NCBI GenBank assembly: GCA_903869345.1
Contig: CAIPYM010000032.1
Coordinates: forward strand, 1 to 58,999
Reading direction: 5' to 3'
Origin: an uncultured Pseudomonadota bacterium
GTDB taxonomy: Bacteria > Pseudomonadota > Alphaproteobacteria > UBA9219
DNA: 58,999 nucleotides
A program made the translations under genes and the position numbers. The notes under the pieces are model-generated. The model made no database searches, had not been told where the DNA came from, and saw only the letters and a list, made by a program, of their open reading frames with translations. This document shows, in pieces, positions 8,899 through 18,268 of the stretch (its first letter is position 1; the number at the start of each line of letters is the position of its first letter).

Positions 8899-10638
8899 GT
8901 GAACGTTCCCCCGTCCCTCCCCTCTCCCCCTGCGGTACCGGCCCTTCGTCCTGTGCCGATCGAACGCGAGTCCTCGCGCCGTCGCATCTCGCCCCTGACG
9001 CTGCGGATCATGGCCGTCAACATGCTGGCGCTGGCGATTCTGGTGGGCAGTTTGCTTTACCTTGGACGTTACCAGGATCGGCTCGTGGGGGCTGAGCTGG
9101 ACGCTTTGCTGCTCCAAGCGCGCATGTCGGCCAGTGCGCTCGGCGAGGGCGCAGCCGTGTTGGACCGTGAAAAACGCACGTTTCTCTCGCCTCTCCTGGC
9201 GCGGCTCATGGTCCGGCGGCTGACGGAATCGAGCACGGCCCGCATTCAGCTCTTTGGCGTGGACGATTCCCCCTTGGCCGATAGCCTGTCGCTTCACAAA
9301 CACGGTGAGGACACACCCTCTTCTCCCCACGCCGCCCCTCCAGCCCTTTCCGCGACTGCCCGCCTCGGATTCTTCGTTCAAGACCTCGTCACGCACGGGG
9401 ACGACAAACTGGAAGCCTGGATCGCCGCAGATCGCCTGCCCATTTACCCCGACGACGCGAAGGAGCAGCAGAACGCCACGTACGCTCCGGCCCGCGAAGC
9501 CTTGACCGGCACGCAAGCCACGCGCGTTTGGCGTCTGCCCGAAGGGGGGCTTTTGCTGGCCGCCGCCGTGCCCGTGCAGCGTTACCAGCACATTCTGGGC
9601 GTTGTGCTTCTTTCGCGGCCCGATTCCAACGTGGATGCCGCCATGCGCGCCGTGCGGCTCAGCATCCTGCAGGTTTTTGCCCTCACGCTGATCATCACGG
9701 TCGGGCTGTCCATCTACCTCGCGCGAACCATCGTGCACCCCTTGCGCCTGTTGGCCTCAGCAGCTGAAGGGATTCGCCGCAACCAGATGAAAATCACAGG
9801 GCTCGGGGACAAAGCTCAACGCCCAGGCTCCACGGATCTGCCGGATTTCGGCGAACGGCATGACGAAATTGGGGATCTCTCCACCGCGCTCCGGGCCATG
9901 ACGGGAGCCCTGGGCAAGCGCGTGGGGGCGATTGAAAACTTCGCCGCCGATGTCGCCCACGAACTGAAAAACCCGCTCACGTCCCTTCGCAGCGCGATTG
10001 AGACCATGGAGCTTGTCCAAGACGATCCCGAACGACGGCGACGTTTGTTGCGCCTTTTGCGCGACGACGTGGACCGCTTGGATCGGTTGCTGAGCGACAT
10101 CGCCAAAGCCTCGCGCCTGGACGCTGAACTGATCCGGTCGGAGGCCACGCCGATTGACCTCGGAGCGTTGACGCGCCTGGTGGTGGAAACCTTCGGGCCT
10201 TCCGACGAAAGCGGGGACAATCCCTCGCCGCGCGTCACGTTGGCTCCCCTGCCGCCCGGCTCGCTCCGCGTGCGGGGGGTGGAAGGCCGTCTGGCCCAAG
10301 TCCTTCAAAACCTGCTCGACAACGCCCTGTCGTTTTCCCCGCCCGGTCAGCTCGTAACCGTAAGCCTTCAGCGCGAGGGAACGCGGCTGGAAATTCTTGT
10401 GGACGACAACGGCCCCGGCATTCCCGAAAACAAGCGCGAGACGATTTTCGAGCGCTTTTACACCGAGCGTCCCGCAGCGGAAAAATTCGGGACCCACTCG
10501 GGCCTTGGCCTCAGCATTGCGCGGCAAATCATCGAAGCGCACGGCGGGCACCTCAGCGCCGAGAACCGCCCACGGCCGGATGGCACCACGGAGGGCGCAC
10601 GGTTTATCGTAAGTCTTCCGGCGGCCTCCACCGCGTAA
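8899..10638 (+). CDS. Two-component sensor histidine kinase, ChvG-type
   Basis: This is an inner-membrane sensor kinase of 579 residues. Order: a short N-terminal cytoplasmic tail, TM1 (MAVNMLALAILVGSLLYLG), a periplasmic sensor of about 190 residues, TM2 (VFALTLIITVGLSIYLA), HAMP, the H-box VAHELKNPLTSLRSA with phospho-accepting His near residue 354, N-box QNLLDNALSFS, DDNGPGIP and HSGLGLSIA. The layout resembles ChvG/ExoS of alphaproteobacteria. GTG 8899 has GAGGA eight bases upstream and is preferred to a TTG at 8836. The usual ChvI-type response regulator is not adjacent; upstream is DUF2336 and downstream is pabBC. Confidence 0.88.
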   Translation: MNVPPSLPSPPAVPALRPVPIERESSRRRISPLTLRIMAVNMLALAILVGSLLYLGRYQDRLVGAELDALLLQARMSASALGEGAAVLDREKRTFLSPLLARLMVRRLTESSTARIQLFGVDDSPLADSLSLHKHGEDTPSSPHAAPPALSATARLGFFVQDLVTHGDDKLEAWIAADRLPIYPDDAKEQQNATYAPAREALTGTQATRVWRLPEGGLLLAAAVPVQRYQHILGVVLLSRPDSNVDAAMRAVRLSILQVFALTLIITVGLSIYLARTIVHPLRLLASAAEGIRRNQMKITGLGDKAQRPGSTDLPDFGERHDEIGDLSTALRAMTGALGKRVGAIENFAADVAHELKNPLTSLRSAIETMELVQDDPERRRRLLRLLRDDVDRLDRLLSDIAKASRLDAELIRSEATPIDLGALTRLVVETFGPSDESGDNPSPRVTLAPLPPGSLRVRGVEGRLAQVLQNLLDNALSFSPPGQLVTVSLQREGTRLEILVDDNGPGIPENKRETIFERFYTERPAAEKFGTHSGLGLSIARQIIEAHGGHLSAENRPRPDGTTEGARFIVSLPAASTA

Positions 10639-10654
10639 GGGGGCGAGCCCGCGT

Positions 10655-12478
10655 ATGAACGCCTCCACCTTCCCGTCCTCCTCCGTCACCGCGTTCCTGG
10701 ATTTCCCGGACGCGACGCCGGACGCTGAAGCAACGGCAAACGGTGAAGACCCTGCGGCGCGAGAAACACGCTGGTTCGCGCACCCCTTGCGAACGCTCTG
10801 CGCCACAACCTTGGACGACGTGATCCCCACCCTTCGGGCCGCCGAAGCCGAGGCCCACGCGGGCCGTTGGATCCTCGGCTTTGTCGCCTACGAAGCCGCG
10901 CCTGCCTTTGATGCTGCACTGACGGTCCGCCCTCCCGACCCGCACGCGCCCCTGGCCGCCTTTGCCGTTTTCGATCACCCCGAAGATGCCCCGTGTCCCT
11001 TGTCCGAAGACACGTCACACGGCGCGACGTGCGACCTTTGGCAGGCGGAAACGCCCGCACGCACGTGGATGCAGCGCCTGGAGTCCACCCGAGAGGCCAT
11101 CGCAGCAGGTGCCTACTACCAAACAAACCTCACGGGCCGTTGGCACGCTGCATTGACAGGGGATTCTTGGGACCTCTTTCAGGCCCTTCGTGCGGCGCAA
11201 CCCGGCGGGCATGGGCTGTACCTCAACCTGGGCGAGATTCAGGTCTGTTCCGTCTCGCCCGAAATGTTTTTCGCCTGGGACCCGGAATCACGCGCCCTCG
11301 TCACGCGCCCCATGAAGGGCACGGCGGATCCCGAAAACCCTGGGGACCTGGAGGCACTGCGCACCTCGGCCAAAGACAGAGCCGAAAATCTGATGATCGT
11401 TGACCTTTTGCGCAACGACCTCGCGAAAATCGCCGAGCGCGATTCAGTTCGCGTGCCCACGCTGTACGCCATCACGCGCCTGCCCAGCGTCCTTCAGATG
11501 ACCTCGACCGTCACGTGCCGAACCCGCGAGGACGTGACCCTGACCGATGTGTTTCGGGCCCTCTTCCCGTGCGGGTCCATCACAGGAGCGCCCAAGGTCG
11601 CAGCAATGAAGGCCATCGCGACCAACGAAGATTCGCCGCGCGGCGCGTACTGCGGAGCCCTTGGTGTCATCCGACCAGGAGGCGCATGCCGGTGGAGCGT
11701 CGGCATTCGGACCGTCACGGTGCAAAAAGGCCAAGCGACCTACGGCGCTGGCAGCGGCATCACGTGGGATTCACGCCCCGAGGCTGAACTCGCCGAATGG
11801 ACGATGAAGCGACGTTTTGTGAATCGCGCGACCGCCTCGTTTTCCCTTCTCGAAACCCTGCGCCTGGAGGAGGGCTGCCTGGTCGAAGGTGATCGTCACC
11901 TCGCGCGTCTTCAGCGCGGGGCCCGGCATTTCGGCTTTGCGCTGAACGAAAACGCGGCGCGGGAAGCGCTTTCATCGCTGCAACGCGCCCACCCGCACGG
12001 CACCTGGCGCGTGCGTCTGCAAACGGACCGTGCGGGGCTCGTGCAAACCGACATTGTACCCCTTCCCGCAACGCCTCCCGTTGTCACCGTCGCGCTCGCC
12101 ACGGCCCCGCTTCGGGGTGAGCCCGAGTTTTTGATCCACAAGACGACCGAGCGCAGCGCCTACGCCCCCTTTGCGCCCCCGCTGGACAGCGGGATTTTCG
12201 ACACGCTCCTTTTCAACGACCACGAGGAAATCACCGAATTCACGCGCGGCAACGTGGCCTTCACGTTGGGAGAGGGCGGGCCGTTTCTGACGCCGCCCGT
12301 TGCTTGCGGGCTTCTGCCCGGCATTCGTCGGGAAGTCCTGCTGGAATCGGGTGCGCTCTGCGAAGGTCTTTTGCGCCTGCGCGACCTTCCTCACCTCACG
12401 GGCCTTTGGTTCCTCAACAGCCTGCGCGGGGTGATCCCGGCGCAAGGAACGTTCAGAGGCACAAAAGCCCTTACGTGA
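10655..12478 (+). CDS. pabB: Fused aminodeoxychorismate synthase I / 4-amino-4-deoxychorismate lyase
   Basis: This 607-residue fusion serves p-aminobenzoate synthesis for folate. Residues about 130-390 form the chorismate-binding domain: SPEMFFAW, PMKGTADP with Lys221 (the PIKGT lysine typical of PabB rather than anthranilate synthase), DLLRNDLAKI, PCGSITGAPK and AGSGITWDS. Residues about 400-605 form a fold-type IV PLP domain like PabC. They start at FSLLETLRLEEG, have the catalytic Lys in IHKTTERSAY, and end at LWFLNSLRGVIPA. Such PabBC fusions are known. The PabA glutaminase is not in the window. The last codons and stop lie inside a 57-bp direct repeat that recurs before recN. Confidence 0.93.
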   Translation: MNASTFPSSSVTAFLDFPDATPDAEATANGEDPAARETRWFAHPLRTLCATTLDDVIPTLRAAEAEAHAGRWILGFVAYEAAPAFDAALTVRPPDPHAPLAAFAVFDHPEDAPCPLSEDTSHGATCDLWQAETPARTWMQRLESTREAIAAGAYYQTNLTGRWHAALTGDSWDLFQALRAAQPGGHGLYLNLGEIQVCSVSPEMFFAWDPESRALVTRPMKGTADPENPGDLEALRTSAKDRAENLMIVDLLRNDLAKIAERDSVRVPTLYAITRLPSVLQMTSTVTCRTREDVTLTDVFRALFPCGSITGAPKVAAMKAIATNEDSPRGAYCGALGVIRPGGACRWSVGIRTVTVQKGQATYGAGSGITWDSRPEAELAEWTMKRRFVNRATASFSLLETLRLEEGCLVEGDRHLARLQRGARHFGFALNENAAREALSSLQRAHPHGTWRVRLQTDRAGLVQTDIVPLPATPPVVTVALATAPLRGEPEFLIHKTTERSAYAPFAPPLDSGIFDTLLFNDHEEITEFTRGNVAFTLGEGGPFLTPPVACGLLPGIRREVLLESGALCEGLLRLRDLPHLTGLWFLNSLRGVIPAQGTFRGTKALT

Positions 12479-12519
12479 CAGGCCTTCCCTCCCTTTGGTA
12501 AGGAGGTTGCTGCGTCAAG
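12463..12519 (+). repeat. 57-bp direct repeat, left copy (overlaps pabBC stop)
   Basis: This copy is identical over 57 bases to 13982-14038. It begins AAAAGCCCTTACGTGA, so it includes the last four codons and the stop of pabBC. It contains an imperfect hairpin (CCTCCCTT, loop, AAGGAGG) and ends GCTGCGTCAAG. The two copies enclose a 1462-bp segment with a single minus-strand gene. A perfect repeat overlapping a gene's 3' end resembles an attachment-site duplication, but no integrase is present. Confidence 0.95.
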
Positions 12520-12550
12520 CAAAGACGAAGGAGATCGCGTGCAGAACGAT

Positions 12551-13807
12551 CTACGGTTGAGAATGGAAGACTTTATCCTGGGGGATCCAGAGCCAGAAAA
12601 CCTCCTCCGGAGCCCCAAAACTGTTCAATTCATACCCGACCTTACGCCGTCCCGTTCGTGCGACATATCCCCCCCCGTCTACGCCCAAACTCACCAAGGA
12701 ATCGGTGTAAGATAATGGTTCGGTCAGGCGCGTCGGCTCGATGTGTTGTTCGGCGCTTGCCTCAAGCGGCAGTAAGAATACATCGTTGTTCAGCCATGTA
12801 CGTCGTGCGTCGGGGGACCAAATATCAGCCAAGGGCCATTTGGACCAAGACTCCGATTCTTGGTAGCAATCACTTGCCCATAGCAAGACGGCCCGCGAGC
12901 CGATACGTGCCGATTGAAGGTGACTCACGTTACCGCAAATGTTCAGTTTGATGGGAGAGGACCAAACGTCTTGCCCTTTATCCAACCTCTGAACATACAA
13001 GGCACTGTCGAGCACATAGGCCGCCCACAGGCGATTTTCGTCCCCAATCAACGTCGATTCCATCAGTAAATCGTTGATCGTCGAGGCGGCGTTGGCAATG
13101 GTCATCTCATGCCAAGTTCGTCCCCCATCCAACGACACAAGATGGTCAAGACGGTGCTGGGGATGCCCACTCTTGGGGTCGGGGAACGCAATCATCGGAA
13201 CAAGAACGTGAAAAGCATCGTTCCACCAAACGACGGACGGGCTCAGAAGCCCCGTGGCTCTATGCAAAAGAGCTTTTTTTGCAACACGCGCGAAAGAGGC
13301 TGTTGGCTCATCAGTACGCCACAGGGACAGTTCGTCCCTATACGTTGATGCGGCCACAGTCGTTCCTTGGGGGGAGGATTGCGTCGCAACGCGGCTCATG
13401 GCGTCGCCAGGAACTAAGACGTTCGGAAGGGAATGCGATCTCTGTTCATCCCCTTCAATCATCACGCGCTCAAAATAAGGTGGACAGATAATCAGGTGTC
13501 CATGTGTAACATGCATAAGCGTTGAATTGCACAGGTCCAGCCTTGTCCCAGGGGATGTCAAAGATCGAGGGGCTGCCGCGTGATTCTCCACCATATCCGT
13601 CAGGCTGAAACGATCACTGTCCTGTACGACTATAACGGCGCCAGCAGACGTCGCGCCGAGGCCTACAAAACCCCGGGCAGTTCCGAATGTTCCCCATGTG
13701 TTCCATGTTTCAGCACCCGACGGTCGAGGAAACCCCATCATCAGCAAAAAGAATATCGGGAAGAAACAGACAGAGACCAACCTAAAACCGAAAAGATCCT
13801 GAGCCAT
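12551..13807 (-). CDS. Secreted BNR/Asp-box sialidase-like protein
   Basis: This 418-residue protein has an N-terminal signal peptide: a hydrophobic run VSVCFFPIFFLLMMGF with likely cleavage after PSGA. The body is beta-rich with one clear Asp-box (SLDGGRTWHEM, matching SxDxGxTW) and a degenerate one (SPDARRTW). Both are hallmarks of sialidase-type beta-propellers and BNR-repeat proteins. A good site (GGAG, seven bases) precedes the ATG. Sialidase activity is not shown: I cannot identify the Arg triad or the nucleophile Tyr/Glu pair. The gene is opposite in strand to both neighbours, is lower in GC, and lies wholly between two 57-bp direct repeats, so it was probably acquired. Confidence 0.75.
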   Translation of the reverse strand: MAQDLFGFRLVSVCFFPIFFLLMMGFPRPSGAETWNTWGTFGTARGFVGLGATSAGAVIVVQDSDRFSLTDMVENHAAAPRSLTSPGTRLDLCNSTLMHVTHGHLIICPPYFERVMIEGDEQRSHSLPNVLVPGDAMSRVATQSSPQGTTVAASTYRDELSLWRTDEPTASFARVAKKALLHRATGLLSPSVVWWNDAFHVLVPMIAFPDPKSGHPQHRLDHLVSLDGGRTWHEMTIANAASTINDLLMESTLIGDENRLWAAYVLDSALYVQRLDKGQDVWSSPIKLNICGNVSHLQSARIGSRAVLLWASDCYQESESWSKWPLADIWSPDARRTWLNNDVFLLPLEASAEQHIEPTRLTEPLSYTDSLVSLGVDGGGYVARTGRRKVGYELNSFGAPEEVFWLWIPQDKVFHSQP

Positions 13808-13981
13808 TCCGTGTCTCCTTCAACACGGCCGGAGCACAAAACTTCCGACTCGGAGGCATGCGTTTTGAGCGCGAACCTAGGTGGATTTTGTCTCAAGGAG
13901 TCCATACGAGTCAAACCGACGACAACCCAGTGTAGCACCTTGCACGAGGGGCATTTGGATCACCCTGTGTCAGAATGACTG

Positions 13982-14038
13982 AAAAGCCCTTACGTGACAG
14001 GCCTTCCCTCCCTTTGGTAAGGAGGTTGCTGCGTCAAG
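13982..14038 (+). repeat. 57-bp direct repeat, right copy (upstream of recN)
   Basis: This is a perfect copy of 12463-12519. Here the piece encoding the pabBC C-terminus is out of context, 52 bases before the recN start. Removing one repeat plus the enclosed segment (1519 bp) would leave pabBC directly followed by recN with pabBC intact. Offset between copies is exactly 1519 bases. Confidence 0.95.
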
Positions 14039-14089
14039 AGCGGCTCCCGCGTGTCGTTCTTACGCCGGGAAGCGGAAAGGATCGCGTCC

Positions 14090-15769
14090 GTGCTCACTCG
14101 GCTGGTTATTCATGATGTCGTGCTGATTGACCGCCTGACGCTCGCGCTCGGGCCGGGGTTGAACGTCTTCACGGGCGAGACGGGCGCGGGCAAGTCCATC
14201 GTGCTGGACGCCTTGGGGTTCGCGCTGGGGGCGCGGGGCGACGCGGGCCTCATCCGCGCAGGCGCGGACAACGCCAGTGTCACGGCCGAGTGGGGAAGCC
14301 CTCGGGGGCTCCCGTCCGCAACGTGTGCGCTTTTGCGCGATCAGGGGATCACGCCCGAGGACCCGCTGATCACGCGGCGAACGCTGGGCCGGGATGGTCG
14401 CTCGCGGGCGTTCATCAACGACCAGCCCATCGGCATTGGTTTGCTGAAAGCACTCGGGGCGACGCTGTTCACGCTGCACGGGCAGTTTGAATCGCACGGG
14501 CTCTTGGACCCCGCGACCCACCGCGTGTGGCTCGACGCCTTCGCGGGTCTGGACGCGCCGCGAAGCGCGGTTGCCGAGGCCCATGCCGCTTGGCGCAAGG
14601 CCGAGGCCGAGCATCAAGCCGCCCTCGACAACCAAGCCCGCGCGAGGGCCGAAGCCGATTTCCTCCGCGCTGCCGTGGCCGAGCTTGGCGCCCTCGGCCC
14701 TCAGGACGGCGAGGCCGCGACGCTGGCTGAGCGACGCACGACCCTTCAGGCGCGGGGACGCATCGGGGAGCATCTGCGCACGGCGCTGGAGGACCTGGAC
14801 GGTGAGCGCGGCGCGGCAACAGGCTTGGCGCGAGCAGGGCGGACTCTGGCGCGGCTGGCCGAGAAAGCCCCCGAGATCGCAAGCATCCTCGCGTTTGTGG
14901 ACCGCGCGATGGACGACGCTGCCGAGGCTCTTCAGGCCCTGCAACGCCTCGTGGACGAGGAAGCGAACGGCCCCGAGGAACTTCAGCGCCTCGAAGATCG
15001 CCTGTTCAGCCTGCGGGGGGTGGCCCGCAAACACAACGTGGACCCCGACGCCCTGCCCGCCCTGCATCGGACATTGGCCGAGCGCCTGGAGCTTTTGGAC
15101 GATGCGGAAACCCACCTCCCCGTGCTGGCCAAAGCCGTGGGAGCGGCGCGAGCGCAGTACCTGGAGTTGGCACGAGCCCTCAGTGCCCTTCGCCGCAAAG
15201 GAGCCGAGGCCCTGGCCAAGCGGCTTCACAAAGAGCTTGCGCCGTTGAAACTTGAACGGGCGCGGTTTGAGGCGAACCTCACGCCCCTGCCCGAGGATGA
15301 AGGCCAAGCCGAGGGGTTGGAGCGCGTGACGTTCCAGGCGACGATCAACCCCGGCACGCCCCCCGGTGCGTTGCATAAAGTCGCCTCGGGCGGGGAGCTC
15401 GCGCGGTTCCTGCTCGCCCTTCACGTCATTTTGGCCGCCGAGGATTCCGTCCCCACGCTCGTGTTCGACGAAGTGGACGCGGGCATTGGCGGGGCTGTCG
15501 CGGCGGCGGTCGGCGCACGCCTCGCGCGTTTGGCGGGTCAGGGGCAGCAAGTCTTGGTCGTCACGCACAGCCCCCAGGTCGCAGCCCGCGCCCAAACGCA
15601 TTTCCGCGTTTCCAAAAAAACAACGGGCGAGGGGCAGACCCTAACCCGCGTGGAATCCCTCGATGTCCCCGAGCGCGTGGAGGAACTGGCCCGCATGCTG
15701 GCAGGCTCCACCGTCACCGACGCCGCCCGCGCCGCCGCCCGGCATTTGATGGAGGATGGAAAGGGGTAG
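14090..15769 (+). CDS. recN: DNA repair protein RecN
   Basis: RecN is an SMC-like ATPase for double-strand-break repair. The 559-residue protein has Walker A GETGAGKS near residue 31, a central coiled-coil rich in Ala/Glu/Arg (residues about 150-360), the ABC signature KVASGGELARFLLAL, and Walker B TLVFDEVDAGIGG followed by the H-loop VTHSPQVAARA. GTG 14090 gives MLTRLVIHDVVLIDRL, the normal RecN start, with AAGGA eight bases upstream; an upstream GTG at 14051 is less likely. In many alphaproteobacteria recN sits beside comL/bamD and ligA; here the neighbours are pabBC (via the inserted unit) and a coiled-coil membrane protein. Confidence 0.95.
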   Translation: MLTRLVIHDVVLIDRLTLALGPGLNVFTGETGAGKSIVLDALGFALGARGDAGLIRAGADNASVTAEWGSPRGLPSATCALLRDQGITPEDPLITRRTLGRDGRSRAFINDQPIGIGLLKALGATLFTLHGQFESHGLLDPATHRVWLDAFAGLDAPRSAVAEAHAAWRKAEAEHQAALDNQARARAEADFLRAAVAELGALGPQDGEAATLAERRTTLQARGRIGEHLRTALEDLDGERGAATGLARAGRTLARLAEKAPEIASILAFVDRAMDDAAEALQALQRLVDEEANGPEELQRLEDRLFSLRGVARKHNVDPDALPALHRTLAERLELLDDAETHLPVLAKAVGAARAQYLELARALSALRRKGAEALAKRLHKELAPLKLERARFEANLTPLPEDEGQAEGLERVTFQATINPGTPPGALHKVASGGELARFLLALHVILAAEDSVPTLVFDEVDAGIGGAVAAAVGARLARLAGQGQQVLVVTHSPQVAARAQTHFRVSKKTTGEGQTLTRVESLDVPERVEELARMLAGSTVTDAARAAARHLMEDGKG

Positions 15770-16048
15770 AGGGGGGGGGCGGCCTCGGTATTTTGTTCCA
15801 GGCACAACGGTTGCGGAAGGGACGACGGTGTCCCCGCTCTCCCCTTCAACCTCACTCCGAGACATGAGCGGCTCTGCCCCGCCCAAGACCCCGATTGCTT
15901 TCCGGGACGAGCGGGCCATAATGCTCCCTCGGGTTTGTTGTCCTGGGGTGTTTCTCGGGGCGCGGCCCCGGTCAAGCGGGGTGTTCCCGAGCTTTATGCG
16001 CCGCGTCCTTTTCGCGCGGCAACCTCAAGCGCGGTAAGGATTTTTGCG

Positions 16049-18268
16049 ATGCACAACGCCGACGATTCCCTCGCTCCCCCCCCTCCCCCTTCGCCCCCCC
16101 TTCCGCGTGAGTCTTCGTCCACAGCCGTGCTTGCCCTCGGTTTGGCAACCCTCCTGTTCCTCGCGTTGGTTGCAGGGGGTGCGTACGCCACTTACCGCTT
16201 GGACATGGCCCGCACGGACTTGGTCGCGGCTGCGGCAGCCTCGGTCGTCTCTCCCGCTCTCCCCGCAACCTCTCACGAACACCCAGCCCTCCCCCTTTCA
16301 TCCCCCGAGACAACGGCCCGCACAGCCGTTACGCGCGCCCTGGGCTTCGGCGGCTTTCTGAACGAGGCGCGACAAGCCGCCCTTCAACGCGACCGTGCGG
16401 CGCTGGATCGGGCCAAGCGCGCCCTCGAAACCGCGCGGGTGGCAGCGGCGAGGCTTGCAGATACGCCGGGCGCGAACGCCGAGGAGGAACGTTGGAATCT
16501 TGATTCGGTCATCGGGCTCGCGTCGACCCTGGCAACCGAACTCGAGATCGCCCTGGACCCCGAATCGCCCACCGTAACCTCGGACGCGCTGATGGCCTTA
16601 GGCGTGGCCCTTGCCGCCCTGCCACCGTTGCCGTCCGCCGTACCGGTCGTTGTCGTGGAATCCTCCGCGACGGGGTCCTTTGCCCCCCTGCCTCCGTCGG
16701 CTCAGGCTCTGCAGGACATCCGGTTCTGGGGGCTTGTGCTGCTGATGCTTGTGGGGTTGGGCCCCCTGGGTGTTGGGGCTTTGCTGTTGGAAGCTAACCG
16801 GGCCCGCAGCCGTCAAAAAGACACCGCGCTTTTCCTCTTGATGCGCAGCGTCGAAAGTTTGGCCACGGGGGATCTCTACGCCCCGCTTTGGGGCCTGGAC
16901 CGCCCTGACGCTTTGGGCGATTTGGCCCGCGCCTTGGACCGCACGCGCCAGCGCATCGGCCAGATTCCCGACGTTACCCTCATGGGCGAAAATGGCCCGG
17001 TGCCATTAAAGTTTGAGGGGGAATCCAAGACCCTCTTCAGGGCCCTGACTCAGACCCTCAGCGAAGATTACGAGCGCGTACGTAAAGAGCTTTCCGCCTC
17101 GGCGGAAGCCCTACATCAAGCCGAGCACACCACCATCACGCACGAGGCCGCTATCAACCGCGCGGTCACGGCCCTGAACGAATCGTCGAAGCATTTGGAG
17201 CACACGCACACGGCGACCGTTGAGCACCTCAACGACCTTGTGCCCTACACGCGCGAACGCGCGGATGACCTTGCGGACGTCGCGCGGATTCTTCAGGACC
17301 AAGTGCCCCGGCTTTTGCAAACCCTGGTGCGCAGTGCGAGCGAAACGCAAGAGCTCGCCACCCGCGCGCATGAAGGCAACAGCCTCCTGACCGCAGCGGC
17401 GCAAACGCTTGCCGACCAACTGGGAACAACCTCCGTCGCCGTGGGCGAACGGATTCAGCGCCTCGATGCCTCCGCCACGGCAGTCGAGGAGCGCTTGTGT
17501 GCTGTCACGGACCTTGTGACGCAGCAGGTCGAGAAGGTTCAAGCCCTCACATCCCGCGCACAGGAAGGCACCGAAGCAGCCTTGGCCACGCAAGCCGCCG
17601 TGGAGGACCTCAAGGCCAAAACCCAGGACAACGCGGACCGAGCTTCAGCGGCTTTGCAAGCGTTCAGCGAGCACACCACCGCCGTGGATGCGCAAACCGA
17701 GGCGACCCAGACCAAGCTGGCCGAACTCATGGCCACGTTTGGGCCTGCGCAAGAATCCCTGGCCGCGCTTGCCCCGATCATGGACATGCTCCGCACCCTT
17801 GGACCCCGGTGCGAGGAGGCTCTTCACGAGTCGCTGGCACGTCATCAAACCGCCATGGACGACGCCGCGCGAGCGCTCGCGGGGCACAACGGCGCGACAA
17901 CCGAGCAAATACGGACGCTCGCGGACAGCGCCCAGAACCTTTTGGCAGCCTCCCAAACCGTGCAAGAGGCCGTGACGCACAGCCTGTCCACCCTGGGCAT
18001 TCTGGAAAATCAAACCACCTCCCTTCGCGCCAGTCTGGAATCGCAGATCACCCGCCTCGGCCAGACGGTAACGCGGAACGATGAATCCTTAGCGACCCAC
18101 CTTGAATCGTTAGGGGCCGCCCTCCACCAAGCCAAACGCGAGGATTCCACCCTCGGCCTGCGCCAAGCCGAGGCCCTGTCCGAAATCGCCAGCGCCCTCG
18201 TCCAGTTGCACAACACGCTGAATCCTGAAGACGGCACGTCGCCTACCCAACATCCCCTGCCCGGCTAA
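16049..18268 (+). CDS. Two-TM coiled-coil membrane protein with HAMP-like linker
   Basis: This is a 739-residue protein. A Pro-rich cytoplasmic tail (PPPPPSPPLP) precedes TM1 (VLALGLATLLFLALVAGG, residues about 26-45). Then come a periplasmic helical region of about 175 residues, TM2 (FWGLVLLMLVGLGPLGVGALLL, about 223-246) and a HAMP-like segment (LATGDLYAPLW...DALGDLARALDRTRQRI). The last 400 residues are long Ala/Thr/Glu/Gln-rich coiled coil. Overall shape is that of a chemoreceptor, but I do not see the conserved signalling-tip motif, so chemotaxis is not supported. AAGGA lies eight bases before the ATG. Function unknown; a scaffold or divergent receptor is possible. Confidence 0.7.
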   Translation: MHNADDSLAPPPPPSPPLPRESSSTAVLALGLATLLFLALVAGGAYATYRLDMARTDLVAAAAASVVSPALPATSHEHPALPLSSPETTARTAVTRALGFGGFLNEARQAALQRDRAALDRAKRALETARVAAARLADTPGANAEEERWNLDSVIGLASTLATELEIALDPESPTVTSDALMALGVALAALPPLPSAVPVVVVESSATGSFAPLPPSAQALQDIRFWGLVLLMLVGLGPLGVGALLLEANRARSRQKDTALFLLMRSVESLATGDLYAPLWGLDRPDALGDLARALDRTRQRIGQIPDVTLMGENGPVPLKFEGESKTLFRALTQTLSEDYERVRKELSASAEALHQAEHTTITHEAAINRAVTALNESSKHLEHTHTATVEHLNDLVPYTRERADDLADVARILQDQVPRLLQTLVRSASETQELATRAHEGNSLLTAAAQTLADQLGTTSVAVGERIQRLDASATAVEERLCAVTDLVTQQVEKVQALTSRAQEGTEAALATQAAVEDLKAKTQDNADRASAALQAFSEHTTAVDAQTEATQTKLAELMATFGPAQESLAALAPIMDMLRTLGPRCEEALHESLARHQTAMDDAARALAGHNGATTEQIRTLADSAQNLLAASQTVQEAVTHSLSTLGILENQTTSLRASLESQITRLGQTVTRNDESLATHLESLGAALHQAKREDSTLGLRQAEALSEIASALVQLHNTLNPEDGTSPTQHPLPG

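Noticed and set aside
14060-15601. 513-codon minus-strand frame inside recN
   Set aside because: RecN Walker motifs are clear on the plus strand; the antisense reading is low-complexity.
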